DNA of 64,000 bases from JAJEFO01 sp009843725. Lineage in GTDB: Bacteria > Pseudomonadota > Alphaproteobacteria > Rhodobacterales > Rhodobacteraceae. Each line of letters opens with the position of its first letter. Positions within the stretch are counted from its first letter, which is position 1. The notes under the pieces are model-generated. The model worked only from the letters and a program-made list of their open reading frames with translations. It did no database searches and was not told the origin of the DNA. The position numbers were made by a program, and so were the translations under genes. This document shows positions 43,525-53,221 of this stretch, piece by piece. The stretch covers positions 992,001 to 1,056,000 of the forward strand of contig CBDEUJ010000003.1 of the NCBI GenBank assembly GCA_965243215.1. Reading direction: 5' to 3'.

Positions 43525-44034
43525 TCAGCGATAGATGTGCACCGGTGTACCGTTGCGGACCATCGCGTAAACTTCCTCCATCTCGGAATTGGTCACGGCA
43601 ATGCAGCCCCATGTCCAGTCAGCCCGCCGGCGAATGGCCCGCCAAGGACTCCAAGGGCCGCGGCCGTGAATGAAGATGTCGCCGCCGGGATTGACGCCCC
43701 TTGCCCTGGCTTCGGCGAAGTCGCTCTCGTTCGGATAGTTGATGCCCAGGGAAAGGTGGAACCTGCTGTTCGGGTTGCGCCGGTTCACGTAATAGGAGCC
43801 TTCTGGCGTTCTCCCGTCACCCTCTTCCTTCTTGTCGCCTTCCGGCGCGAAGCCCAAATCGACCTTGTATGACTTGAGAACCTTGTCTCCGTGATGAAGA
43901 TTCATGGCGCGCGCGTCCTTGTGGATGGCGACATGGGTCACCATTGGCCCGTCATAGCGCCGGAACTTCGATGCGCAGCCCGCCAGCGAGAAGGCAAGCG
44001 CAACCACCGCGCAGAATCTGAAAGCCGCTCGCAT
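43525..44034 (-). CDS. L,D-transpeptidase family lipoprotein
   Basis: The 169-residue protein has a lipoprotein signal ending in LAGC (Cys20) and a YkuD-like domain of the YafK type. DGRTPEGSYYVNRRNPNSRF, the histidine in DIFIHGRG and the catalytic cysteine in DWTWGCIAVTN are all present. It is probably anchored to a membrane leaflet facing peptidoglycan. Members of this group either cross-link peptidoglycan or cut protein-peptidoglycan links; the sequence does not decide which. Confidence 0.88.
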   Translation of the reverse strand: MRAAFRFCAVVALAFSLAGCASKFRRYDGPMVTHVAIHKDARAMNLHHGDKVLKSYKVDLGFAPEGDKKEEGDGRTPEGSYYVNRRNPNSRFHLSLGINYPNESDFAEARARGVNPGGDIFIHGRGPWSPWRAIRRRADWTWGCIAVTNSEMEEVYAMVRNGTPVHIYR

Positions 44035-44276
44035 GTCCTGCCCGAATTCTGCCTCGCCAAGGACAATAGACGAAAGCCACGATTATGGAAACCGTTTCGA
44101 TCGATGTGAACGGTTCCGGGCCCAGGACCAAGGAAACATGGCGCGAAACGGCTTGTACTGTTCCGGATGGCTCGAACGTCGCGCCCTGCGGGCGAGACCG
44201 GCCTGCGTCAACGGTTCCGCCTGCCGCAGAAACCCGCGTCTGCCGCTCGAGACCGAACCGCCCATGAAGGGGCCGC

Positions 44277-46116
44277 CTATTCGGCAGCCTCCCGGATTCC
44301 GATGAACCCGCCGGACTGGCGTCCCCAGAATCGGGCATAGTGCCCGTTCGCGGCCAGCAACGCGTCATGGGTTCCGGTCTCCGCAATGCGCCCCTCGTGC
44401 ATCACGACAATCCGGTTCATCTGCGCGATCGTCGACAGGCGGTGCGCGATCGCCAGCACGGTCTTGCCGGCCATGACGGCCTCCAGCGCCATTTGAATCG
44501 AGGCTTCGACCTCCGAATCCAAGGCGCTTGTCGCCTCGTCCAGCACCAGGATCGGTGCATCCTTCAGAATGGCTCGCGCAAGCGCGATGCGTTGTCGCTG
44601 CCCGCCAGAGAGCTTTACGCCACGCTCTCCGAGATGGGCGTCATAGCCTCGTCGTCCGAAGTGGTCCTCGAGATCCAGGATGAAGTCGTGTGCCTCGGCG
44701 CGGCGGGCGGCGGCGACCATCTCCGCCCTGGTCGCATCGGGTCGGCCGTAGAGGATGTTCTCGCGCGCCGAACGATTGAACATCGCCGTTTCCTGCGTGA
44801 CCATGCCGATCTGTCGGCGGAGGCTTTCCTGCGTCACCGACTGGACGTCGCGTCCCGACACCAGGACGCTGCCCGATTCCGCGTCATAGAGCCTCAGGAG
44901 AAGCGCAACCAGGGTCGACTTGCCGGCGCCGCTGGCGCCAACGATCCCGAGCTTTTCGCCCGGCACGATGTTCAGGTTGATCCTGTCCACGCCGCCCGCC
45001 GCACGTCCGTAGGCAAAGCTCACGTTCCTGAACTCGATCGTCGGCGTGCGGAGTTCGAGCACCTCCGCCTCAGGCCTGTCCGTCAGGCCGTGGGGAGCGG
45101 TCAGCGTGTTCATCCCGTCCTCAACTTCGCCGACATTCCCGTAGATCGCCATCAGCACGTGGCTGACCCAGCCCGTCATCTGCGCGATCCGAATCGAGAT
45201 GGCGCCTGCCGCCACGACGTCGCCCGGGGTCGCACCCCCCCCGGCTCCAGAACCACAGCGTGCCGCCAATGAGCAGAACCGGAACCATGCCGGCGACCGA
45301 GATGAGGCAGATCCGGAACGCCGCTGCCAGGGACCCGTAGTCAAGCGCGCGCTCGCGAAACGCCTTCACCGCGTCAATCGCCGCGCGCTCCTCGTGATTG
45401 GCGTGAGCGAAGAGCTTCACGGTCTTTATGTTGGTGATCGTGTCGACAACCTGTCCGGTGACCATCGCGCGCGCGCCGGCGCGGGACCGGGATCGCATGC
45501 GGATGCGCGGCATGAACCAGCGCACCATGTAGAGGTATCCGCACAGCCACACGAACAGGGCGAGCGCCATCCATCCGTTGATGGCGGTCAGCAGCAGCGC
45601 GGAGGCGATCAGCGAGGCAAGCGCAAAGAAGAGGACGTTGATCACTTCGCTGGCGACATCCGTGAGTGCGCGAGCCGTCTGCATCTGCTTCTGGGCGATC
45701 CGTCCGGCGAAGTCGTTGTCGAAGAACGTGACCGACTGGCCCAATGTCCATCGGTGAAGCCGGGTGAGCACGAGCGGATTGACGTTGGGCATGATCACGA
45801 CAGCGTTCGCGATCGAACTCAGCCCGAAAACGACCGGTCGCGCGACCAGGAAGAACGCCGCCACACCGATGGCCAGCGCCCAGTTCGCGGAGAAGAACGT
45901 GTCCGGTGCGGAGGCAAGCGCCGTGTCGATCACGTGGCCAAGTATCAATGCCGTCAGGACCTCGAGCGTCCCGGCGGTCGCCGAGATCGCTGCCGCTGCC
46001 GTCAGCGCCGGGAAGGTGCCCGTGAGGCCCCAGGCCATGAAGGCGCCAAGCGTTCTCGGCGGCGGGCCGTCGGCCGCGCGAAAGGCGTCAATCAGTCGTC
46101 CTGCGCGGCGGATCAT
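44277..46116 (-). pseudogene. ABC exporter (membrane domain plus ATPase), frameshifted at a run of eight G
   Basis: Two overlapping frames together encode one ABCB-type half-transporter of about 612 residues. The N-terminal membrane part (46116 down to about 45243) ends in TLWFWSRGG. It then loses register at eight G (plus-strand C run 45235-45242), while the other frame continues GATPGDVVAAG and carries the full ATPase: Walker A GASGAGKST, LSGGQRQRIALARA and LVLDEATSALDSE. The tandem paralog at 46113 reads straight through this place (LWSTGAASIGAV), so one G less restores the gene. This could be a sequencing error, a true mutation, or slippage. Its ATG overlaps the upstream ABC gene by 4 bases. 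Confidence 0.85.
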
Positions 46117-47960
46117 TCGGCTGCCTCGAGGTCAGTCGTTATGAACCCGCCGGATTGCCGCCTCCAGAAGCCGGCATACAGGCCGCCCTTCGCCAGCAGC
46201 GAGGCGTGGCTGCCGGTTTCGACGATCTTGCCGTCATCCAGAACCACGATCCTGTCCATCCGCGCGATCGTCGAGAGCCGGTGCGCGATGGCAATCACCG
46301 TCTTGCCTTCCATCATGCCGTGAAGCGCGTCCTGAATCGCGGCCTCGACTTCGCTGTCCAGCGCGCTCGTCGCCTCGTCGAGCACGAGAATCGGCGCGTC
46401 CTTCAGGATGACCCGCGCCAGCGCGATCCTCTGGCGCTGGCCCCCCGAGAGCTTCACGCCCCGCTCGCCGACATGCGCATCGAATCCGGTCCGCCCCTCG
46501 GGGTCTTCCAGGTCCAGGATGAAGTCGGAGGCTTCGGCTTGCCTTGCCGCCCTGATCACCATTTCTTCGGTGGCGTCCGGCCGGCCGTAAAGAATGTTGT
46601 CCCGCACCGACCTGTGCAGCAGCGAGTTTTCCTGCTGGACCATTCCGATGCGCGCACGAAGGCTGTCCTGCGTCACGAGCGAAATGTCCTGCCCGTCAAC
46701 TCGAATGGTCCCGCTTTCGACGTCGTAGAATCGCAGGAGCAGCTTGACGAACGTCGACTTGCCCGATCCCGACCGCCCCACCAGCCCGACCTTCTCTCCG
46801 GGTTCGATCACGTGGTCGATCCTCACCAGGCCGCCCGTCCGGCGACCGTAGTGGTGGGCAACCGCATCAAACTCGATGCGCCCCGGCCCGGAATCGAGCG
46901 GCCTGGCGTCCGGATGATCAACAAGGGTGATTGGCTGGGCAATCGTCTCCATGCCCTCCGCCACGATGCCGAGATTGCGGAAAAAGCTTGTCAGCGCCCA
47001 CATGATCCATCCGGTCATGGCACTCAGCCGCAAGACCAGCGAAGTGGCGATCGCCACCGCCCCGATGCTTGCCGCACCCGTCGACCAGAGCCAGATCGCC
47101 CATCCGACAACCGAAACGACAAGGTAACCGTTGATCAACGTCAGGCCGAGGTCCATCCCCGTGTAAATGCGCATTTCCGCCTGGACGGTCCGTCGCGCGT
47201 GCTCGATCGCCTCCCTTGCGTATTCTCGCTCTGTCGAGGTGTGGGCGAACATCTTGACGCTGTGAATGTTCGTGTAGCTGTCCACGACCCTGCCGGTCAC
47301 CGCGCTTCGTGCGTCTGATGCCGCCTGGCTGGCCGGCCCGACCCGAACCACGGTCCAGCGAATCAGGAGCCCGTACAACAGCAGCCAGACAAGCAGCGGA
47401 AGTGCGAGCCGTGCATCCGCCTCGCCAAGGAGGATCAGGGCCCCCGCGACGTAGGCCGTGGCGAAGGTCAGTGCATCGAAGACCTGGAAGACCGCCTCTC
47501 CCGCGGCGGGCGGAGTCTGCATGATCCGGTTCGCGATCCGGCCAGCAAAGTCGTTCTCGAACCAGCCGACGGATTGCCGCAAGACATGGCCATGCGACCG
47601 CCATCTGATGAGCGTTCCGAAATTCGGCAGGATGGCGTTGTTCAGCAGCCCGACGTCAAGGAGCTGAAGCAGGGGCCGAACAGTCAGCAGGAACAGCCCG
47701 ACGAGGATCATTTCGGTCCCGTGCTCCCGCCAGAACGTCCCGGGCTCGGCGGCCGCCAGCAGGTCAACCAGCCGCCCGATGTACGAAATCAGCCAGATCT
47801 CCACGGCCGCGACGGCAACGGCCGCGGCTGTCGTGGCCGCAAACACCTTCCGGAACGGACGCGCGTAGTCGCTCATGAACGGCCAGAGCTTCTTCGGCGG
47901 ATGATCCTCCTGCGGATAGTCGCAGTAGGGATCGACGAGATTTTCAAAAAAGCGAAGCAT
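46113..47960 (-). CDS. ABC exporter, fused membrane and ATPase domains
   Basis: The 615-residue ABCB/MsbA-like half-transporter has six predicted membrane helices in about the first 330 residues. The ATPase domain follows with Walker A GRSGSGKST, signature VKLSGGQRQRIALARV and Walker B ILVLDEATSALDSEVE. It is a close relative of the frameshifted gene just downstream, with which it overlaps by ATGA. The two probably form a heterodimer. Substrate is not evident; lipids or drugs are usual in this group. It lies downstream of cca after a 168-bp gap. Confidence 0.93.
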   Translation of the reverse strand: MLRFFENLVDPYCDYPQEDHPPKKLWPFMSDYARPFRKVFAATTAAAVAVAAVEIWLISYIGRLVDLLAAAEPGTFWREHGTEMILVGLFLLTVRPLLQLLDVGLLNNAILPNFGTLIRWRSHGHVLRQSVGWFENDFAGRIANRIMQTPPAAGEAVFQVFDALTFATAYVAGALILLGEADARLALPLLVWLLLYGLLIRWTVVRVGPASQAASDARSAVTGRVVDSYTNIHSVKMFAHTSTEREYAREAIEHARRTVQAEMRIYTGMDLGLTLINGYLVVSVVGWAIWLWSTGAASIGAVAIATSLVLRLSAMTGWIMWALTSFFRNLGIVAEGMETIAQPITLVDHPDARPLDSGPGRIEFDAVAHHYGRRTGGLVRIDHVIEPGEKVGLVGRSGSGKSTFVKLLLRFYDVESGTIRVDGQDISLVTQDSLRARIGMVQQENSLLHRSVRDNILYGRPDATEEMVIRAARQAEASDFILDLEDPEGRTGFDAHVGERGVKLSGGQRQRIALARVILKDAPILVLDEATSALDSEVEAAIQDALHGMMEGKTVIAIAHRLSTIARMDRIVVLDDGKIVETGSHASLLAKGGLYAGFWRRQSGGFITTDLEAAE

Positions 47961-48128
47961 GTCGCTTGCACCTTGGGTTGGGCGGGCAGAACGTGAAGCA
48001 ACAAGGCCACGGGACGCTCATGCCGAGGCAAACAGGACTCGCCGAGGCGGCGCCTGGCCGTTCCCGTCGAGCATTCCGCACCTCACGGGTGTCGGCCTTC
48101 GCCGATCTACCCTGAATGATCGCCGGTG

Positions 48129-49286
48129 TCATCCCATAGCCTGGGCCAGCAGTTCCCCGCGGCCCAGCTCAAAGCCGGACGCGATCCACTTCCTCTCCAG
48201 CCCGTCAAGGGCCTTGCCTAGAGCTGGCCCCTTGAATGCCGGCGAAAGATCCGCGGCCTTGACGGGAAAGGCCTGTGCCGCACCATGCTCGATCAGCTCC
48301 AGCGTCTCCGCCGCGAGCCGCCGCCCCGAGACAGCACATGCCGCAAGCATGGCGTCCCGAGCAACGTCGGCGCCAAGACGATACCCTGCTTCACCGGGAT
48401 CCGTCTCGCCATGCTCTTGCACGTCGCTCAACCGCCTCGCTTCGCGTCGCGACAGCTTCAACCCGTCCGCCAGCCCGTCGCCGCCCATCACCGCCAGGCG
48501 ACGCAGCGGGTCCGCTGCAACACCCAGTTCCCGTTCAAGCGCGACCAGCGGGCCAAGCGCAGCGTCGCTGGAGCCCGGCAATACCGCCGCAAGAACCCCG
48601 CACGACCGCATCGCGGCAACCGCTTGTGCGGGGTCTCGGGCGCTCAACAACCGCTTCAGCTCCGAACCGACGCGTTCTCTCGAAAGGCCGCTCAACCCCG
48701 CGAGATTCGCGGCAATCGCGGCAATCGCCTCCAGGTCAAAACCCTCGCCGGACATGCAGTACCAGGCATGAAACCGGAAATAGCGCAGGCTTCGCAGATA
48801 GTCCTCGCGAATCCGGGCTTCGGGACTGCCAATGAAGCGCACGCGCCTGGCCTCGAGATCGGCACGGCCGCCCAGCGGGTCGATCACCGTGCCTTCCGCG
48901 TCGGCGTAAAGCGCGTTCATGGTAAAGTCCCGGCGTCGTGCATCGTCCTCGATTCGATCCGAGAATTCCACGACTGCGCGCCGCCCGTCCGTTGCAACGT
49001 CCCTGCGGAAAGTTGTCACTTCCTGCAGGATGCCGCCGACAACAACGCCAACCGTGCCGTGCAGAACCCCTGTCGGAATCGTCTTGAATCCTGCCGCCTT
49101 CGCCAGCTCGAGCACGCAGGTCGGCGGCGCGTCCGTCGCAAAGTCGACATCGTTGACCTGTTCTCCCAGAAGCGCATTCCTGACGCAGCCGCCAACGGCA
49201 TAAGCCGCATGTCCGGCGTCTGCGAGCAGCGAGAAGACCCTCTGCGTCGCTTCTGCAACCAGCCAGTCTGCCTCAAGTTTCGACAT
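48129..49286 (-). CDS. cca: CCA tRNA nucleotidyltransferase
   Basis: The 385-residue class II nucleotidyltransferase adds or repairs the 3' CCA of tRNA. Motifs are AYAVGGCVRNALLG, VDFATDAPP (metal aspartates) and RRDFTMNALYAD, followed by the basic region RFIGSPEARIREDYLRSLRY. The longer frame to 49403 lies inside the Nudix gene; ATG 49286 gives the family start and overlaps that gene by 14 bases. It is third in hslO-nudix-cca. Confidence 0.94.
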   Translation of the reverse strand: MSKLEADWLVAEATQRVFSLLADAGHAAYAVGGCVRNALLGEQVNDVDFATDAPPTCVLELAKAAGFKTIPTGVLHGTVGVVVGGILQEVTTFRRDVATDGRRAVVEFSDRIEDDARRRDFTMNALYADAEGTVIDPLGGRADLEARRVRFIGSPEARIREDYLRSLRYFRFHAWYCMSGEGFDLEAIAAIAANLAGLSGLSRERVGSELKRLLSARDPAQAVAAMRSCGVLAAVLPGSSDAALGPLVALERELGVAADPLRRLAVMGGDGLADGLKLSRREARRLSDVQEHGETDPGEAGYRLGADVARDAMLAACAVSGRRLAAETLELIEHGAAQAFPVKAADLSPAFKGPALGKALDGLERKWIASGFELGRGELLAQAMG

Positions 49287-49878
49287 TCGACATTCGATCC
49301 GCCAGGGCCCGGAGAATCCGGGCCGTCGCGCCCCAGATGTAGTAGGGGCCCCATGGGACGACAAAGTAAAGCCGCCGCCTTCCGCGCCAACGTCGTGATT
49401 CAATCAGGAAGCGCGCCGGATTCATGACATGGTCCAAGGGCGCCTCGAACGCTTCGGCCACTTCCCCAGGCTCGGGCCTGGCCTTGAAGTCCGCCGTCAC
49501 CAGCGCAAGCACCGGCGTGACCTGGAACCCGGTCACGGTCTCATGCGGCGGAAGCGTCCCGAGAACGTCGACGTGGCGACGGTCCAGGCCGATTTCCTCG
49601 CGGGCCTCACGCAAGGCCGCGCCCACGGCGCCGTCGTCGGCCTCGTCGACCTTGCCGCCAGGAAACGCGATCTGGCCGGGATGGTGCTTCAGCGCGGAAG
49701 ATCGCTTGGTCAGGATGACGCTCGCGTTGGCCGGGCGGTCGATGACCGGGATCAGAACTGCGGACCTGCGCAGCGTTCTTTCCGGTGACGGCCGCATGTC
49801 GGGATTCAGGTCATGGTCCGACGACGGACGGCCCCGCACGGCAAGCGCGGAACGAAGCCTGTCTGCCAGATCAGCCAT
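49273..49878 (-). CDS. CoA pyrophosphatase-type Nudix hydrolase
   Basis: The 201-residue protein has the Nudix box GGKVDEADDGAVGAALREAR followed by EEIGL. Just before it is the UPF0035 motif of the CoA-pyrophosphatase group (SSALKHHPGQIAFPGG), so cleavage of CoA or its derivatives is likely. ATG 49878 gives the family N terminus and overlaps the hslO stop by 8 bases; it also overlaps cca downstream. The three genes look translationally coupled. Confidence 0.9.
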   Translation of the reverse strand: MADLADRLRSALAVRGRPSSDHDLNPDMRPSPERTLRRSAVLIPVIDRPANASVILTKRSSALKHHPGQIAFPGGKVDEADDGAVGAALREAREEIGLDRRHVDVLGTLPPHETVTGFQVTPVLALVTADFKARPEPGEVAEAFEAPLDHVMNPARFLIESRRWRGRRRLYFVVPWGPYYIWGATARILRALADRMSNVET

Positions 49879-50854
49879 TCCGCACCACATCGCCAAGCGC
49901 GGCAGGCTGGAATTCGTAATGCGCCCCGCAGAACTGGCAGTCCACCGTCACGATGCCTTCGTCCGTCGTCATGGTCCGGAGGTCCTCGGTCACGCAAAGC
50001 GAGAGGGATTCCCTTGCGCGCTCCATCGTGCATGTGCATCCGAACTCCACTGGCTGCACGCGAAACGCCCTGGGCCCATCGGCGCGAAAGAGCCTGACAA
50101 GCAGGTCTGTCGGGGCCACGCTCGGTCCGATCAGGTCGATCTCGCCTGCGCCATCCAGGCGCTGGTTGACACGGTTCCACGCTTCGGCGGCGGCGGCGTC
50201 CAGGATGTCCGAGGCCGCCAAGAGGCCTCCGGCGCCGCTGCCGCCATCCTCGATGCGCGGCTCCGTGACAGGCATTTGTTGCAGCATCACGCCGCCGGCC
50301 CGCCAGTGCATTTCCTCTTCGGGGACCTGCGAGCGCCCGAATGCCAGGACAAACCGGGTCGGCAGCTGCTCGGACTGCGCAAAGTAGGTTTCTGCGCACG
50401 CCGCCAGCGATCCCCCGGCAAGCGGCGTGATTCCCTGATAGGGCGTGGTGCCGCGGCCCTGGTCGATCATGATCGAGAGGCACCCTGAACCCACCTGCGC
50501 GAATGCATCGCCGTCGTGGTCTAGCCGCGCCGTGTCAAATCCCGCGTAGGCCCTGATCCGCGCCGGCGATCCATCCTCGACCGGGCCGTAGTAGTCGGTC
50601 GCGATCAATCGCACCGGGCCGTCCCCACGGACCTGAAGCGAAAGCTTCCACCTCGTCTTGATCGCCTGTCCGATCAACGCCGTGAGCAAGGTGGCCTCGG
50701 CAAGAAGCGCTTCGATCACCCCCGGATAGCCGTGCTGGGCCAGGATGCGCTGCAAGACGCCGCACAGGCGCACGACCCGGCCCCGCGTTGCGGTGCGGTC
50801 GAGCTGGAACGGCAGGACCGTGTCGTCCGACGATGGGCTTGATTCGAGTTTCAC
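49871..50854 (-). CDS. hslO: Redox-regulated chaperone Hsp33
   Basis: The 327-residue holdase chaperone is activated by oxidation. The four zinc/redox cysteines are present as CTC (in EFGCTCTME, near residue 270) and CQFC (near 303), before the C-terminal tail. The N-terminal fold contains LLTALIGQAIKTRWKLSLQ. The frame is open 83 codons further, but GTG 50854 gives the expected N terminus (KLESSPSSDDTVLPFQLD); the ribosome site is weak. It heads the hslO-nudix-cca set, divergent from argG. Confidence 0.93.
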   Translation of the reverse strand: MKLESSPSSDDTVLPFQLDRTATRGRVVRLCGVLQRILAQHGYPGVIEALLAEATLLTALIGQAIKTRWKLSLQVRGDGPVRLIATDYYGPVEDGSPARIRAYAGFDTARLDHDGDAFAQVGSGCLSIMIDQGRGTTPYQGITPLAGGSLAACAETYFAQSEQLPTRFVLAFGRSQVPEEEMHWRAGGVMLQQMPVTEPRIEDGGSGAGGLLAASDILDAAAAEAWNRVNQRLDGAGEIDLIGPSVAPTDLLVRLFRADGPRAFRVQPVEFGCTCTMERARESLSLCVTEDLRTMTTDEGIVTVDCQFCGAHYEFQPAALGDVVRNG

Positions 50855-51089
50855 GGCTAGTCTCTGGCTGTCGAGCCCCGAAGCACTACCACGCGCCGGG
50901 GCGAAATGGCGAGTCAATGGCCCCCGATGACAGGCCGCCCAGGCGCAGCTGTCCGGCCTGCAGGCCAGCCGGCTTCCGGACCGGCCCCCATCATGCACGA
51001 CACGGCCGTGCAACGCGTGACGCGTAGCTTGTTCCCCTTGCAAAAAGACCGTAAACGCCGTCGAACACCCGACGGTCCCTGGAGAGTCC

Positions 51090-52307
51090 ATGTCCGCGCC
51101 CAAGAAAGTCGTTCTCGCCTATTCCGGCGGTCTCGACACCTCGATCATTCTCAAGTGGCTGCAGGCCGAATTCGGATGCGAGGTGGTGACCTTCACCGCC
51201 GACCTCGGCCAGGAAGAGGAGTTGGAGCCGGCCCGCAGGAAGGCCGAGCTGCTTGGCGTCGCGGAAATCCATGTCGAGGACCTTCGGGAGGAATTCGCCC
51301 GCGACTTCGTCTTTCCCATGTTCCGTGCCAACGCAGTCTACGAAGGCCTGTACCTGCTCGGAACTTCCATCGCGCGCCCGCTCATTTCCAAGCGCCTCGT
51401 GGAAATCGCGGAAGAGACGGGAGCCGACGCCATTGCCCACGGTGCAACGGGCAAGGGCAATGACCAGGTGCGTTTCGAGCTGTCTGCCTACGCACTCAAT
51501 CCGGACATCAGGGTGATTGCGCCCTGGCGCATCTGGAACCTGACCTCGCGGTCAAGGCTCCTGGAGTTTGCCGAGCGGCACCAGATTCCCATTTCCGGAG
51601 ACAGGCGCGGCGAGGCGCCGTTTTCCGTCGATGCCAACCTTCTCCACACCTCTTCCGAGGGAAAGATCCTGGAGGATCCGGCCGAGGAAGCGCCGGCCCA
51701 TGTCCTGCAGCGCATCACGATGCCCGAGGACGCGCCGGACAAGGCGGAAGCCGTGGAGATCACGTTCGAACGGGGCGACGCCGTCGCCATCAACGGGAAG
51801 CCGATGACCCCGGCCGAGATCCTGTCCCACCTGAACGACCTCGGCGGTCGGCACGGAGTCGGCATACTCGACCTCGTGGAGAACCGTTTCGTCGGCATGA
51901 AGTCCCGCGGCATGTACGAAACGCCTGGCGGGACAATCCTGCTGGAAGCTCATCGTGGCATCGAGCAGATCACGCTGGACTCCGGATCCGGGCACCTCAA
52001 GGACTCGATCATGCCCCGCTACGCGGAGCTGATCTATAACGGGTTCTGGTTTTCGCCGGAGCGCGAGATGCTGCAGGCGCTGATCGACAGGAGCCAGGAG
52101 CACGTGACGGGCACGGTGCGGCTGAAGCTCTACAAGGGGTCCGTGCGGACGGTTGCGCGCTGGTCTGATCACTCGCTCTATTCCGAGGCCCATGTCACGT
52201 TCGAGGAGGATGCGGGCGCCTATGACCAGAAGGACGCGCAGGGGTTCATCCAGCTGAACGCGCTCCGTCTGAAACTGCTTGCCGCGAGGAACCGGCGGCT
52301 GAAGTGA
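51090..52307 (+). CDS. argG: Argininosuccinate synthase
   Basis: The 405-residue enzyme joins citrulline and aspartate with ATP to form argininosuccinate. The ATP pyrophosphatase loop AYSGGLDTSIILKWL is at the N terminus. ATGKGNDQVRFE and the C-terminal VENRFVGMKSRGMYETPGG are typical. ATG 51090 follows CTGGAGAG. It is divergent from hslO and not clustered with other arg genes; argJ lies 21 kb to the left. Confidence 0.97.
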   Translation: MSAPKKVVLAYSGGLDTSIILKWLQAEFGCEVVTFTADLGQEEELEPARRKAELLGVAEIHVEDLREEFARDFVFPMFRANAVYEGLYLLGTSIARPLISKRLVEIAEETGADAIAHGATGKGNDQVRFELSAYALNPDIRVIAPWRIWNLTSRSRLLEFAERHQIPISGDRRGEAPFSVDANLLHTSSEGKILEDPAEEAPAHVLQRITMPEDAPDKAEAVEITFERGDAVAINGKPMTPAEILSHLNDLGGRHGVGILDLVENRFVGMKSRGMYETPGGTILLEAHRGIEQITLDSGSGHLKDSIMPRYAELIYNGFWFSPEREMLQALIDRSQEHVTGTVRLKLYKGSVRTVARWSDHSLYSEAHVTFEEDAGAYDQKDAQGFIQLNALRLKLLAARNRRLK

Positions 52308-52368
52308 CGCGGGCGGCAACCACCCGTCGTGAACCGCGAGGCATCCTGCGGGCGCGATCCGCCGCTGT

Positions 52369-53073
52369 TCAGAACTCCAGCGCTTCCGCCGCAAGCCGCT
52401 CGTAGAACGGCAGCGCCTGCTCCGCCAGTTTCCGGGCCTCGCCTTCCAGTTCCGGCAAGGGCGCCTCCGAGCCTGCAAACCCGGTGGACTGGTGCGCCGC
52501 CCCGTACCAATGCGGCGCCCAGGCCCCGTCGAACGGCTTGGGACCCGCTGGCCAGGACAGCATCGAGGGATCAAAATCGAGCCTGATGGCGTTGCAAAGC
52601 CGGCGAAGCGCCGCTTCCGGATCGCGGAGAATGTCCGCGCTGTCCACAACCGGTCCGGGAAACCGCTCGAACAGTGCCAGCTGCTCCCTGAACCCGATGT
52701 CGCGCATGACCGGATCGTCGCGTTTCGCGACATAGCTGGCCACCACCCTTGCCGGATGCCGGATCAGGTGGACGTTCACGCAGCTCTCCGCCCAGTCGAG
52801 CGGGAATTCCGGTTCCATGTGAAACGCCATGTGCTTCATGTAGAAATGCCGTCTGCCTTCCGGAATTGGCCCGAGGCATCGCTCGGCGACGCGTTGCGGG
52901 TCCCGTTCATCGGCCGCAAGCACGTCCTCCCGCATCGGGTGATCGATCCCCGTCGCCTCCAGATAGGCGGCATAGAACGGCTCGTCCCAGGCCGCGAAGT
53001 CCGGCCGGCTGCCGAAGGCATACATCATTGCCGTCGAAAGGTTTCGCGGCCCGCTCCAGGTTGCAATCCTCAT
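52369..53073 (-). CDS. Sulfotransferase-like P-loop protein
   Basis: The 234-residue protein begins MRIATWSGPRNLSTAMMYAF, the P-loop-like opening of a sulfotransferase-type family found in Rhodobacterales, some of whose relatives are annotated as branched-chain-aminotransferase-like. Further landmarks are FYMKHMAFHM and VHLIRHPARVVASY, the last resembling the PAPS 3'-phosphate contact (RHP-R---S). The acceptor is unknown. ATG 53073 fits the family start. It is transcribed towards argG and divergent from msrA. Confidence 0.8.
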   Translation of the reverse strand: MRIATWSGPRNLSTAMMYAFGSRPDFAAWDEPFYAAYLEATGIDHPMREDVLAADERDPQRVAERCLGPIPEGRRHFYMKHMAFHMEPEFPLDWAESCVNVHLIRHPARVVASYVAKRDDPVMRDIGFREQLALFERFPGPVVDSADILRDPEAALRRLCNAIRLDFDPSMLSWPAGPKPFDGAWAPHWYGAAHQSTGFAGSEAPLPELEGEARKLAEQALPFYERLAAEALEF

Positions 53074-53221
53074 GTCCCTCGCCCCAGTTCCGCACGACGC
53101 CGGAACCGTCACGTCGCCGGCGCCTGAAACAGCCTTCACGCCAACGCGACTTCACGCTCCATTGAATGGACTGTTGGCCAAGACCACGCCATTCTCCTGC
53201 CAATCGCAAGGAGCAAAAGCC

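Noticed and set aside
48275..49427. Plus-strand open frames opposite cca
   Set aside because: Antisense shadows of a gene with complete nucleotidyltransferase motifs.
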